Part shown: one piece after another, positions 20,470 to 32,600 of the stretch | Layout of the letters: every line of letters begins with the position of its first letter | Numbering within the stretch: position 1 is the stretch's first letter | Source of the DNA: Archivesica marissinica | Taxonomy: Eukaryota > Mollusca > Bivalvia > Venerida > Vesicomyidae | Direction of reading: 5' to 3' | Length of the DNA stretch: 64,000 bases | Assembly (NCBI GenBank): GCA_014843695.1 | Contig: CM026403.1 | Coordinates: forward strand, 48,101,927-48,165,926 | Position numbers and translations under genes: made by a program | The notes under the pieces: generated by a model | Told to the model about the DNA's origin: nothing | Databases searched by the model: none | Seen by the model: only the letters and a program-made list of their open reading frames with translations

Positions 20470-22656
20470 AATTGACCTTTCTGCAAACGCTACTTAGGCA
20501 CGCCCCCCATAGTTACAGGTGCTCGCTGTAACCACGCGAGACAAGCTATCTAACAAAATGGCGTCTAACGCAGACCTGCATCGAGTTAATCTAGATAAAA
20601 TTCCGTCGAATTTCTCGGTTTTATTTCACCCAGATAAGAATATCTCGTTGAAAGCAAGAAGGCAAGGGTTTTAGGTGAATTCAGGTGATTTCGTATAATC
20701 CCTTGTTCGTCTAATGGTAGTTTCGTATACTAGTGCATTCGTATAATCACAGGTTCGTATTTTATATATATATAGTACTGCACTATACAGGCCCATTATA
20801 ATAATGCTATTATTAGCTATTTAGGTAATTAGACACAATTATGAATGGGACTATGTAGCCGTGTGTTTGCCATACCAGGAGTGATTATCTATCTAGGTTT
20901 CAGGCCACTAATCAAGATTAATTAAAGTGAATGGGGGAGAATAAATAAATCTTTCCGCATTTTCGATGATTCCAACGGTGGCACTTATCGCAGCTAAGAG
21001 CATGCATACGGCTGGAAACGTGACGAGAGCAAAAAACGCATGGAAAAATAGACGCCATGGTTGTAATGAAATTGATGTGAAGAGCATGATATTTATACAT
21101 GATTCAAGGGCTTGGACATATGGCACGGCTCAGCTCTAAAGCTGATAAAACATTGGCATACAAGCCAGCATCACAAATGTTTGAGCCGACCAATGAAGGT
21201 GTGAAAAATAATATATTCTCCAGTAATTGATTAATTTGTCAACAGCCCACCTCATAATAGACGTAGGTGTGAATGTTATTTCTCTAAAGTACAGATATAC
21301 GGATGAGGACGTGTTAAGTGTTCGTGGTAAATGCTTGCGCAATCAACGGAAGAGTGAACAACCACATCGTGTCAACTTTGACATCACAAGAAATGAAATA
21401 TGCCACCGTCTTGAGAGACTCGACCCTATGCCTCCTAGAAGACTCGAACATTAGGCCCAAAAACTGAACACCAGTACGTTCACTGAGCTAATATGGGAAT
21501 CCCACAGCTCTGCACATGCATGGGTACTATTACTACTATCTGATCCCTAGTCCACCATCCACGACAATATGTATGAACCACATGTATAATCACCACTATA
21601 CTCACATATCTCTTGTGAACGGTAGATCTATTAATGCAGAATATATTTTTTCGAAATATTTTATTATGCATAAATAAATTAATTTCAACTTACTTTTGTG
21701 CAAATATATCTGTTTGCATTAATTTTGGATGTATTCAGCTGGTCGTTTGGTCGTTCACACAACTTAATCCACCTTAGACATGTTTTCAAGATTTGTCTTA
21801 GGTTTTGAAAATGGCACGAATTTAACGTCACCTATCAATCGATCTGGATATCTACATCACTGTCACACAGCCCGTAACTACATCTTTTCACCATTGTCAA
21901 TGACAGACAGCATTAATTAATTTTAAATATTTTTCAAAAAATAATTTCAGATCACGATCACTCGTTATCAGATTTGATTAAAATGTTACTACATAACTCG
22001 TTTATCTAACAGAACGATAAAACAATGACTCGGTGTAGTAATCAATTATATAATTATGTGCACACATTTTATAATTGACCAATTAGCACAATCAGTGCTA
22101 AATTCCGATGTGAAATACTTTGATCTTGATAGCAGTGGCCCCTATCGGGTATTATAACTCGGCGGTCTCTGTGATGTACCGTTAGTGGGTAAGTTGTTGA
22201 TTGCTCCCAATAAACAGTGTGACACGCTTAAATTTGATTGCTGTGTTTGTGAGAAAAGAATGACTATATGGGGTCAGTCGGTGTTTTTATAGATGCATTG
22301 TTTTTAAAGCAGCTGTCTGGTATTTTGTGGTTCATATACACACTTTTAGATTTGTCCAAGGATTTTGAAATGGGTTGAATTTAACGTCGATCACCAGGAT
22401 ATCGACTAATTGTGTACTATAACTAACCCACACACCAAAGCTACACATTTTCAACATCATTAAAACAATTTTAAACCCGTATTTTCGATCAAATTCACGC
22501 CTTTTCAAATTTGTCTACTCGTTACTAGTGTGTCTAATATGCATTGTTTGTCTAACAAGATGGCGGCGATAAACCGTTGCCGGGGGTGTGCGCGCGAATG
22601 GTGCGATGCGATTGGCTAACGCCAGCTGTCAATCAAAATCGGCAGAAAGGTCAATT
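20470..22656. mobile_element. 2.19-kb TIR transposon, copy 1
   Basis: Ends are AATTGACCTTTCTGC and its exact inverse GCAGAAAGGTCAATT. A near-identical copy lies at 43512-45695; the two differ by about a dozen substitutions and 3 bp of indels, so movement was recent. AATT at each end may be target-site duplication or part of the TIR. Near the left end is the inverted repeat GTTACAG/CTGTAAC. It contains short gene remnants (ATGGCGTCTAACGC near 20560, a zinc-finger-like exon on the minus strand, AAGATGGCGGCG near 22557) but no full transposase, so it is probably non-autonomous. Confidence 0.85.
20918..21058 (-). pseudogene. PHD-like zinc-finger N-terminal exon of a transposase, remnant
   Basis: Starts MASIFPCVFCSRHVSS and contains CDKCHRWNHRKC, a Cys-x2-Cys...Trp-x-His-x2-Cys pattern like the N-terminal finger of some invertebrate Mutator-like transposase genes. 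It stops after 46 codons with no joined core. The same frame exists in copy 2 at 43959-44099. Assignment to Mutator-like elements is an inference. Confidence 0.45.
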
Positions 22657-23083
22657 ACTCCCCGTCTCAGTGGTAAATGAATCCTTTACTCTTAGATGAA
22701 ATGCAGCTGTTTCCTTTGATAAATGCTTTGATAAACGCCGACAAATCAACCTGTCTGTCAATCTACAAATAAATTACTCTGCATAGCAACGAGGTCTGTC
22801 AATCTACGAATAAATTACTCTGCATAGCAACGAGGACTATGTTATTGTCCAGTGAAATAGATAGATATAATTATGTATATGCTTCAGTAAATTGATTACG
22901 GAATTTCTGATTGGATAGAAGGCGAAGCCACATTAATCTTGATGTGTATATATAATTGATAGCTTCGGACAATCATTTCAAAATAAACAATACTGTTACA
23001 TCATTAATATATCTCGGCTATTTATTGGATTTTAACTGTTTGGTTAAACTTTGACAATATTGGATTAACTTTATTTAGTCGCA

Positions 23084-23465
23084 ATGCCTAAGAGAAAACG
23101 TTCAGCGTACGATTGTGCTTTTAAATTGAAGTTGTTGAATTTGCCGAGAATTCAAATAATTGTGTTGCACAACGTGAATATGATGTGAGTGAAAAACTTG
23201 TTAGGGACTGGCGGAAAAACAAAGCAAAATTGTATGATTCACCCAGGTCCCAAAAGCGTCGCGTGATTCGACTGAGTCCTTATGAGGATATGGAAACGGA
23301 CTTAAATGCATGGATTATTGATCTGCGCCAAAACGGGTTTGGTGTCACTAGAAATGCTATACGTTTGAAAGCAAAGTGCATGGCAAAGGAAGCCAAGTAC
23401 ATGGTGAGCAGATGATGGAACTGTTTGCTTCGGATAGCGAAGATGACGATTTTGATGGATTTTAA
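23084..23465 (+). pseudogene. pogo-like transposase remnant (HTH N-terminus joined to acidic C-terminus)
   Basis: Begins MPKRKRSAYDCAFKLK, the usual N-terminus of pogo/Tigger-type transposases. After a frameshift near 23126-23150 it continues VSEKLVRDWRKNKAKL and AWIIDLRQNGFGVTRNAIR, the helix-turn-helix DNA-binding region. The DDE catalytic domain is absent: a deletion joins this region (frame shift at ~23413) to an acidic tail MELFASDSEDDDFDGF and stop, the typical extreme C-terminus of the family. It cannot encode an active transposase. Confidence 0.75.
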
Positions 23466-24264
23466 AATCATGTGAATATTTATGTGTTTGAATTTTATAT
23501 TTGTTTGTTTGTTTTAACATAACAATTGGTTTAGACAATTATTTGTAACAGAATAAAACTTCATAAATTCTTGTTGTGCATCACTATATTTTTTATGATT
23601 TGTAACTGAATAATAAAGTCAACCACATATCTCAAATTGAGCCAAGTTTCATCCAAGAATGAGAGAAATTCCCATTGTCATAACCAATGTCATATGTCCA
23701 CAAAGTACCCTCGACTTATGGAAGGATCCAGCTTAAAATCTGCTTTTGAAAGCCAAAAGTTGACCCTCGACTTATGGCCGAGATCAACTTATGGCTAGGA
23801 ATATACGGTAAATGTTAACTTCAACATGCTGCGAATCCATATCTTATTTTGATGCATTTTCCATGAACAATCTGTTAATTACACCTATCGATCAATGCAT
23901 AAGCATAACTCGCCCACATTACAAGGAAAACATGACTGTTTTTATGAGTCTAGAATTTATTTTTAAAAATTCCACTTATGATTTTGTATTTAAGGATACT
24001 ATTAACAGAATTTAAAGGGACTTGCATAGGAAATCTGGTTAATAAATACATAAATTACAAGTATATTAAAACTTACCATTGCTTGATCACATCATCAGTA
24101 TTCGGATTTGAGTTTTCCCGGCAAAACTAGAAATTATACGACTTTTTGATTTTAACTTTACTGCGTTTTACTGGCCAATATTAATACGTATAATTTATAC
24201 GACCTTTTGCCTTTACACAATCGGACCAATCAGTCAAGTGCAAAATGTCACATGCCCAGTTCAA

Positions 24265-24352
24265 AGCTTGTAAAGAGAATGTACTCTATATATAGATGCT
24301 TGTTCAAGTAAAGAGAATGTATTCTATATATAGACGCTTGTACATGTAATGC
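24265..24352 (+). repeat. Short-unit satellite, right half
   Basis: Two and a half units with AAAGAGAATGTATTCTATAT, continuing the array that ends at 16176. Confidence 0.85.
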
Positions 24353-24503
24353 ATCAGATGCACCCGGCCACACTGCCCCCATTTCTTGGATAAGATAGGC
24401 TATAATGCATCAGATGCACCCGGCCACACTGCCCCCATTTCTTGGATAAGACAGACTATAATGCATCAGATGCACCCGGCCACACTGCCTCCATTTCTTT
24501 ACG
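24346..24503 (+). repeat. 57-bp tandem repeat at a splice acceptor
   Basis: Nearly three copies with ATGCATCAGATGCACCCGGC and CACACTGCCCCCATTTCTTG. The last partial copy supplies the pyrimidine tract before the acceptor of the LRR exon at 24510. Confidence 0.88.
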
Positions 24504-24509
24504 TTTCAG

Positions 24510-24677
24510 AACACAATGAAAGTGCAGTATTTAGATCTAAGTCACAATAACTTCGGGGATATAGCGGGAACCATTTTAGGGCCAGCCATAGCAGATAACA
24601 CGTGTATAAAGGAACTTGACTTGTCATGGAACTGTCTACGCAGAAAAGGGGCTGTAGCCGTCACTCAAGGGGTGAAG
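24510..24677 (+). CDS. LRRC74-like leucine-rich-repeat protein, internal exon (A)
   Basis: 168-bp exon with acceptor TTTACGTTTCAG and donor GTAAACTTG, phase 0 at both ends. Its 56 residues contain two RI-type LRRs: MKVQYLDLSHNNFGDIAG and IKELDLSWNCLRRKGAVA. It ends TQGVK, which joins in phase to the minus-strand exon at 1482-1597. Upstream exons are not seen between the KIF22 exons and this one. LRRC74A/B-like proteins are the closest type I recognise. Confidence 0.82.
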
Positions 24678-24854
24678 GTAAACTTGAATTGAAAGTTAGT
24701 AGTTTCTCTCTTAGATAATTTAAACTCTCAAATTGATCAGTGGAATTGATTGTTGTTTATGAAGATTGTTTGTAAATTCTTTCAGTTTAAGGGGAGGCAT
24801 GTAGTAGATATGCAGGGTTTGGCCCTGTATGGGGCTGATCGGGCATAGCTGCTT

Positions 24855-25366
24855 CACTTCTCCCTCTGCTCAGCTTTACAGTGCTGGGTTGTTTAGTGTG
24901 AGCTTTACAGTGCTGGGTTGTTTGGTATGAGCTTTACAGTGCTGGGTTGTTTAGTGTGAGCTTTGCAGTGCTGGGTAGTTTAGTGTGAGCTTTACAGTGC
25001 TGGGTTGTTTAGTGTGAGCTTTACAGTGCTGGGTAGTTTAGTGTGAGCTTTACAGTGCTGGGTTGTTTAGTGTGAGCTTTACAGTGCTGGGTAGTTTAGT
25101 GTGAGCTTAGTGCTGGGTAGTTTAGTGTGAGCTTTACAGTGCTGGGTTGTTTAGTGTGAGCTTTACAGTGCTGGGTAGTTTAGTGTGAGCTTTACAGTGC
25201 TGGGTTGTTTAGTGTGAGCTTTACAGTGCTGGGTAGTTTAGTGTGAGCTTTACAGTGCTGGGTTGTTTAGTGTGAGCTTTACAGTGCTGGGTAGTTTAGT
25301 GTGAGACTTAGTGCTGGGTAGTTTAGTGTGAGCTTTACAGTGCTGGGTGGTTTAGTGTGGACAAGG
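24855..25366 (+). repeat. 29-bp minisatellite
   Basis: About 17 copies with core GAGCTTTACAGTGCTGGGT, alternating TGTTTAGT and AGTTTAGT. Two units have lost CTTTACA. It lies in the LRR intron after exon A. Confidence 0.94.
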
Positions 25367-25787
25367 GGAACAATTTTGTTTATTACAGTTTAGAAGTGTG
25401 TGTGTGGGGGGGGGAGCTGTCAGAGATAACATAGCTGTTACACCCTAGTTTCTGATTGGGGGTTGAGTGGAGGCTATAGATATTTCACTTTTTCAGCTAA
25501 GGAATGCTTGAGGGGATGGGTGGGGGCAGGGGGAGTAATCTGCCATAGCGATGCTGCTCAATGTAGGGATATTGTTGTAGGCAGGGCAGGGCATCTTGTT
25601 ATGTAGATTTAGTAAGACTTTGTCTATGTTTATACCAGGAACTACTGACTAGTTACCTCCAATGTTACCATGTTGGTTTCTCACCAATGTAAATTGGAAT
25701 TTAATTCCTGGCCTGTGATGTAGGGATAGTATTTTTCCACCATATTTGGCAAAATGTTTCCAATCCGAGCCACCCTACTTGTTCCCT

Positions 25788-27851
25788 TCTTCCTCCCACA
25801 TGAAGGACACATATCAGAACCTTCTCCCTCCCACATGAAGGACACATATCAGGACCTTCTCCCTTCCACATGAAGGACACATATCAGAACCTTCTCCCCC
25901 CACATGAAGGACACATATCAGAACCTTCTCCCCCCACATGAAGGACACATATCAGGACATCCCTTCCACATGAAGGACACATATCAGGACCTTCTCCCTT
26001 CCACATGAAGGACACATATCAGAACTTTCTCCCTCCCAAATGAAGGACACATCAGGACCTTCTCCCTTCCACATGAAGGACACATATCAGAACCTTCTCC
26101 CTCCCACATGAAGGACACATATCAGGACCTTCTCCCTTCCACATGAAGGACACATATCAGAACCTTCTCCCCCCACCTGAAGGACACATATCAGAACCTT
26201 CTCCCCCACATGAAGGACACATATCAGGACCTCCCTTCCACATGAAGGACACTATCAGGACCTTCTCCCTCCCACATGAAGGACACATATCAGACCTTCT
26301 CCCTCCCACATGAAGGACACATATCAGGACCTTCTCCCTTCCACATGAAGGACACATATCAGAACCTTCTCCCCCCCCCCCCACATGAAGGACACATATC
26401 AGGACCTTCTCCCTTTCACATGAAGGACACATATCAGAACCTTCTCCCTCCACATGAAGGACACATATCAGGACCTTCTCCCTCCCACATGAAGGACACA
26501 TATCAGAACCTTCTCCCCCCACATGAAGGACATATATCAGGACCTTCTCCCTTCCACATGAAGGACACATATCAGAACCGTCTCCCCCCACATGAAGGAC
26601 ACATATCAGAACCTTCTCCCCCCACATGAAGGACACATATCAGGACCTCCCTTCCACATGAAGGACACATATCAGGACCTTCTCCCCCACATGAAGGACA
26701 CATATCAGAACCTTCTCCCTCCCACATGAAGGACACATCAGGACCTTCTCCCTCCCACATGAAGGACACATCAGGACCTTCTCCCTCCCACATGAAGGAC
26801 ACATCAGGACCTTCTCCCTCCCACATGAAGGACACATATCAGAACCTTCTCCCTCCCACATGAAGGACACATATCAGAACCTTCTCCCTTCCCATGAAGG
26901 ACACATATCAGAACCTTCTCCCTCCCACATGAAGGACACATATCAGGACCTTCTCCCTCCCACATGAAGGACACATCAGGACCTTCTCCCTCCCACATGA
27001 AGGACACATATCAGAACCTTCTCCCTCCCACATGAAGGACACATATCAGACCTTCTCCCTTCCACATGAAGGACCTATCAGGACCTTCTCCCTCCCACAT
27101 GAAGGACACATATCAGAACCTTCTCCCTCCCACATGAAGGACACATATCAGGACCTTCTCCCTCCCATATGAAGGACATATATCAGGACCTTCTCCCTCC
27201 CACATGAAGGACACATCAGAACCTTCTCCCTTCCACATGAAGGACACATATCAGGACCTTCTCTCTCCCACATGAAGGACACATATCAGGACCTTCTCCC
27301 CCACATGAAGGACACATATCAGAACCTTCTCCCTCCCACATGAAAGACACATATCAGAACCTTCTCCCTTCCGGTCCACCTCCGTGGTCGAGTGGTTACG
27401 GTCGCTTACTTGTTACCACTGTAACCTATCATCACTGATGGTCACGGGTTTGAGCCCCGCTCAGACTGTGTCTCATTTATATGAAAAAGTTGGCAGCTTC
27501 TTACGGAGGTTGGTGCACCCAAGTACTGGTTAACTGCTGGAGCCTGCCCAGGAAAGGTGTTGTTAGGTAAACTGCCCGCCGGCGATATAGCCCAAAATGG
27601 TGCTGATGCAGGCGTAAAACCCGAAATATAACAATAACATAATTCTCCCTTCCACATGAAGGACACATATCAGGACCTTCTCCCTTCCACATGAAGGACA
27701 CATATCAGGACCTTCTCCCTCCCACATGAAGGACACATATCAGGACCTTCTCCCTTCCACATGAAGGACACATATCAGGACCTTCTCCCTTCCACATGAA
27801 GGACACATATCAGGACCTTCTCCCTCCACATGAAGGACACATATCAGGACC
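25788..27851 (-). repeat. 35-bp minisatellite running into gap 2
   Basis: About 50 copies, written here as CACATGAAGGACACATATCA and GGACCTTCTCCC. It is the reverse complement of the array at 1648-2261 and is interrupted at 27372-27645 by a SINE. Units vary by short deletions (loss of TAT or CTTCT), forming sub-blocks. Confidence 0.96.
27372..27645 (+). mobile_element. tRNA-Ser/Leu-derived SINE inside the 35-bp satellite
   Basis: Head CTCCGTGGTCGAGTGGTTAC, B-box GGTTTGAGCCC, and the family body through GATATAGCCCAAAATGGTGC to CCGAAATATAACAATAACAT. The direct repeat TTCTCCCTTCC on each side is a target-site duplication made from satellite sequence. Confidence 0.9.
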
Positions 27852-28851
27852 NNNNNNNNNNNNNNNNNNNNNNNNNNNNNNNNNNNNNNNNNNNNNNNNN
27901 NNNNNNNNNNNNNNNNNNNNNNNNNNNNNNNNNNNNNNNNNNNNNNNNNNNNNNNNNNNNNNNNNNNNNNNNNNNNNNNNNNNNNNNNNNNNNNNNNNNN
28001 NNNNNNNNNNNNNNNNNNNNNNNNNNNNNNNNNNNNNNNNNNNNNNNNNNNNNNNNNNNNNNNNNNNNNNNNNNNNNNNNNNNNNNNNNNNNNNNNNNNN
28101 NNNNNNNNNNNNNNNNNNNNNNNNNNNNNNNNNNNNNNNNNNNNNNNNNNNNNNNNNNNNNNNNNNNNNNNNNNNNNNNNNNNNNNNNNNNNNNNNNNNN
28201 NNNNNNNNNNNNNNNNNNNNNNNNNNNNNNNNNNNNNNNNNNNNNNNNNNNNNNNNNNNNNNNNNNNNNNNNNNNNNNNNNNNNNNNNNNNNNNNNNNNN
28301 NNNNNNNNNNNNNNNNNNNNNNNNNNNNNNNNNNNNNNNNNNNNNNNNNNNNNNNNNNNNNNNNNNNNNNNNNNNNNNNNNNNNNNNNNNNNNNNNNNNN
28401 NNNNNNNNNNNNNNNNNNNNNNNNNNNNNNNNNNNNNNNNNNNNNNNNNNNNNNNNNNNNNNNNNNNNNNNNNNNNNNNNNNNNNNNNNNNNNNNNNNNN
28501 NNNNNNNNNNNNNNNNNNNNNNNNNNNNNNNNNNNNNNNNNNNNNNNNNNNNNNNNNNNNNNNNNNNNNNNNNNNNNNNNNNNNNNNNNNNNNNNNNNNN
28601 NNNNNNNNNNNNNNNNNNNNNNNNNNNNNNNNNNNNNNNNNNNNNNNNNNNNNNNNNNNNNNNNNNNNNNNNNNNNNNNNNNNNNNNNNNNNNNNNNNNN
28701 NNNNNNNNNNNNNNNNNNNNNNNNNNNNNNNNNNNNNNNNNNNNNNNNNNNNNNNNNNNNNNNNNNNNNNNNNNNNNNNNNNNNNNNNNNNNNNNNNNNN
28801 NNNNNNNNNNNNNNNNNNNNNNNNNNNNNNNNNNNNNNNNNNNNNNNNNNN
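27852..28851. other. Assembly gap (1000 N)
   Basis: Exactly 1000 N. The left flank is the 35-bp satellite. The right flank begins CCTTCATCAACTGAC, which is not clearly satellite, so the junction is unsupported. Confidence 0.99.
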
Positions 28852-29350
28852 CCTTCATCAACTGACATGTTTAATCCGCTAAGTGTTACACCTTAAACTG
28901 ATAATCGCCGTTTGTCAGTTCAAACAGTCAATCGAGGCAATTACTAATTAGGCAATTTGGAATTACTGTTAAATTTCGACCAATCAAACGAAGTTATTCT
29001 TTTGGCAACTCCCACTTTTTCAACTGACAAGACAGGTCCGATCCTGACTTACTTTAATACGTACTTTGATCTCGCCCACCATTTTTGAAAGCGTGTTTGG
29101 AAAATAATGGCATTTTAATCCCATCCTCGGCAAAAGTTAGAAAACAAATGAAAATGTTATCCTTTTTATTATTTCTAAAACAATGTGTAAATAGTCGAAC
29201 AATGCTGTACTTTGATCTCGGGGAAGTCAATAAGAAAGTGACAGTTCTACTGTACACATACTTGGATACACATAAATTCGGACAGCGAACATAATTCTCA
29301 TATCGAATAAGTAAAACGAATATTCGAATAATGATTTCAGTATTTGTTCC
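28852..29350. other. No recognisable feature
   Basis: AT-rich sequence after gap 2. I see no exon, although upstream exons of the recombinase-like gene might be expected here or in the gap. Confidence 0.4.
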
Positions 29351-29352
29351 CA

Positions 29353-29592
29353 TCCCTACTGTATATACTAGGACCTCACAAACCACATAATATATACTAA
29401 GACCCCACAAACGATATCCTATATACTAAGACCCCGCAAAATACATAATATATACTAAGACCCCACAAACTACATTATATATACCAAGACCCCACAAACT
29501 ACATCCTATATACTAAGACCCCACAAACTACATCCTATATACTAAGACCCCACAAACTACATCCTATATACTAAGACCCCACAAACCACATC
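29353..29592 (+). repeat. 28-bp minisatellite
   Basis: About eight copies with core TATATACTAAGACCCCACAA, then ACTACATCC. Confidence 0.92.
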
Positions 29593-29681
29593 AGGCCGTG
29601 TCTCATTTATATCAAATAAACATAGACTGCTACAAAAGTCAGACCTGTCAGTTGGATCTGTCAATGTTCATCTTGTTTCAG

Positions 29682-32600
29682 GACAGAGCTAATAGAGGTA
29701 CGAGGCAAGAGTACACGTGGTTTGAGAAAGGTGTTTGTAATATTAACAGCAGATATGGTCAAGGGGATTGCCCATATCTTGATGGTCAGGGCAAGGGCTG
29801 GAGTTAATCCCCAAAACAAATATTTGTTTGGAAGGACAACCTCAACTCCACAAGATGGATGTGAGGCCATTAGAGAAGTTACCACAAAATGTGCTGGTCT
29901 GTTAAACCCTGCTCTAATCCGAACAAGAAAGCTAAGAAAATACTTAGCAACCACAACTCAGGTAATCTTGTTTTCAATAGTATTGAACTTTTGCCCTATT
30001 TGGCTCTCAGGATTTCAGAATAACTCTAGGATGCTGACAAAATATGAAATTTTAAGAATTATTCAAAGATAACCTGGGATGTTGAAAAAAAGCACTTTGT
30101 TTATATCATAGCCATGGCTTGTCTGGTTACTGCAAACAAAAAATGTGAAATGGTGAATGATCGCCAAGCTTTTCCTTTTATAATCTAAATTACAACATGC
30201 ATGAGTGTTACTCAGACATTACAACCAAGGGTGAAAACCATTCTGCTCGCATATAAAGTAAGCAATACAGAAACCTAAATATTTTCAAAGTCCATCAAGG
30301 CATGGTTTACATACTTGGCACTTGAAACTTCGAACATGTATTCAGGGTCATAATGTAAGGTCATAAGCCAAACCCCATAACTCTGACTTGCATTTTAACA
30401 GAATTATGCCCCTTTTTGGACTTAGAAAATGCTGGTTGTAAGTTTTGCATGCAAGTTCATATCTGTATTAACTACTGAGTGTATTCACTTGAAACTTCAC
30501 ACATGTTTACACAAACTTCTTCGGATGATGATGAGTTCAAGATTATACCTTTTTACAATAACATTAAATGGCTTATATAATACTATCCAGCACTGAGAAT
30601 AGTTGAGCGTGCTGTTCATCGACAGCTCTTGTTGGTCTGTCTGATTGTCTGTACCAAACGTTAACCTTGGCTATAATGTTTGACCTATATGAGATACAGA
30701 CTTCATATTTGGCATACATGTACAACTAGTCAAGACCTTTAAAATGACACCAACATCATTGGCCTTGTGACCTTGACTAATTTCAATATCGTTCATTTCC
30801 ATCTAAATGTTGTATATTGAAATCGTACACAATCTTGAAACAGCTACTGCAATCAGCTTTTTCGTGACCACCCAGGTAAGGTAGAGTGTCCACCTCTGGT
30901 ATGGGAGGTCATGAGTTCAAATCCCAGCCTCGTCATACCAAAGACTTAAAATATGGCTTTCTGTCCTTGGTGCTCAGGGCTGTGGGGTTAGTATTTCTAC
31001 CCCAATGGAGTACTTGTTCTCAGCCATTGACTGCTGTATGTAACTGAAATAATGTTGAAAACGGTGTAAAACCCTATTCAAACAAACAAACCGCTTTTTC
31101 GCACCCTCAATGTGCTTCCTGTATTTTGCAGAATGACTCAACATGATATATATAATTTCTTATTTAGGTCATGGAAATGAGTCGAGACGAATTGCAGCTT
31201 GTTGCAGATCATATGGGACACTCACTAGCAATGCACACAGATGTGTATAGGTTACAAAGTTCCGTCCTTGAAAGAACCAAAGTAGCTCGTGTTCTTCTAG
31301 GCCTAGAAAATGGGCACATGGGAAAGTTTCAAGGAAGAGATTTGGCCGCAGTAGACCTTGAGGGTAAGTCGTAATTAAAATACAGTTACCCATAATACAA
31401 TTATTTCCTCTTGCATATAGTATTCAGGATCATCTAATCTTTCAATACTCTGTTTTGAACGGTCAGATCTTTATATGGCTGTCTGCATTGGAGTTGTCCA
31501 GCAAAGATATTTAGTAGTAGTTTTTACCTACATGTAAATAATTCATACCCAATAGTTTATACAAATTTATTTTTGCTCGATTGCGAAACAAGTTCTTTCA
31601 ACTTATATTAATCACTCTCGAGACCTCATTCCTGATGGAATCCATCGCCATGAGGGAGAGAGAAGAGGTAACATGGAATTCAAATGCCTTGCCTAAGGGT
31701 ACAATCGTAACGGCTCCAGCGGGGCTCGAACTCCGGACCTTTCGCAATCTTCATGAGCTTACAACAAAGTGTTATAAGCTACTTGCTCTGTCATGGGCAT
31801 TCCATTGTCGGTGCCAAAGAATGAAGATATGGGTATTCAAATTGCTTTTGGGCTACGTGCTTATAGTGGGATATATAATTTTTTCAACCTAAACAAAAGG
31901 GGTTGGTTTCTCTCTACAAAGTGTGGGCCGATGGTTGATGCAGTCCTTATTGTCTGTGTTATACAGATGTGGTGTAGCCCGTTGATGTAGTCCTTATTGT
32001 CTGTGTTATACAGATGTGGTGTAAGCCCGTTGATGTAGTCCTTATTGTCTGTGTTATACAGATGTGGTGTAAGCCCGTTGATGTAGTCCTTATTGTCTGT
32101 GTTATACAGATGTGGTGTAAGCCCGTTGATGAGTCTATGCTGTGTATACGAGTGGTGTAAGCCGTTGATGTAGTCCTTATTGTCTGTGTTATACAGATGT
32201 GGTGTAGCCCGTTGATGTAGTCCTTATTGTCTGTGTTATACAGATGTGGTGTAAGCCCGTTGATGTAGTCCTTATTGTCTGTGTTATACAGATGTGGTGT
32301 AAGCCCGTTGATGTAGTCCTTATTGTCTGTGTTATACAGATGTGGTGTAAGCCCGTTGATGTAGTCCTTATTGTCTGTGTTATACAGATGTGGTGTAAGC
32401 CCGTTGATGTAGTCCTTATTGTCTGTGTTATACAGATGTGGTGTAAGCCCGTTGATGTAGTCCTTATTGTCTGTGTTATACAGATGTGGTGTAAGCCCGT
32501 TGATGTAGTCCTTATTGTCTGTGTTATACAGATGTGGTGTAAGCCCGTTGATGTAGTCCTTATTGTCTGTGTTATACAGATGTGGTGTAAGCCCGTTGAT

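Larger units (their letters stand above)
19961..23808 (+). mobile_element. pogo/Tigger-like element, internally deleted and carrying a nested insertion
   Basis: Left end CCGTATATTCCCGGCCATAA and right end, inverted, CCGTATATTCCTAGCCATAA, each next to TA, form good TIRs with the TA target-site duplication typical of Tc1/mariner-pogo elements. Subterminal copies of CGACTTATGGCCGAG recur. The only coding remnant is at 23084-23465. A 2.19-kb TIR element is inserted at 20470-22656; without it the element would be about 1.66 kb. A ~45-bp tandem repeat (GTCTGTCAATCTACRAATAA) lies at 22755-22835. Confidence 0.8.
16177..24264. mobile_element. Large DNA-transposon insertion splitting a satellite (boundaries approximate)
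   Basis: Bounded on both sides by halves of one satellite. The left end has AATCAAAATGTCGTATAA; the right end has, inverted, TCAAAAAGTCGTATAATTTC and CAAAAGGTCGTATAAATT. The related word TTATACGACATTTTGATT occurs again near 16380-16400, giving subterminal inverted repeats. Its gene is the minus-strand transposase remnant at 16947-19757. A pogo-like element (19961-23808) is nested in it. Exact TIRs and target-site duplication were not resolved. Confidence 0.45.

Noticed and set aside
26157..27007. Cys-rich repeat protein (MCPSCGREKVL periodicity)
   Set aside because: A translation of the 35-bp satellite with frame changes every unit; no splice or start context.
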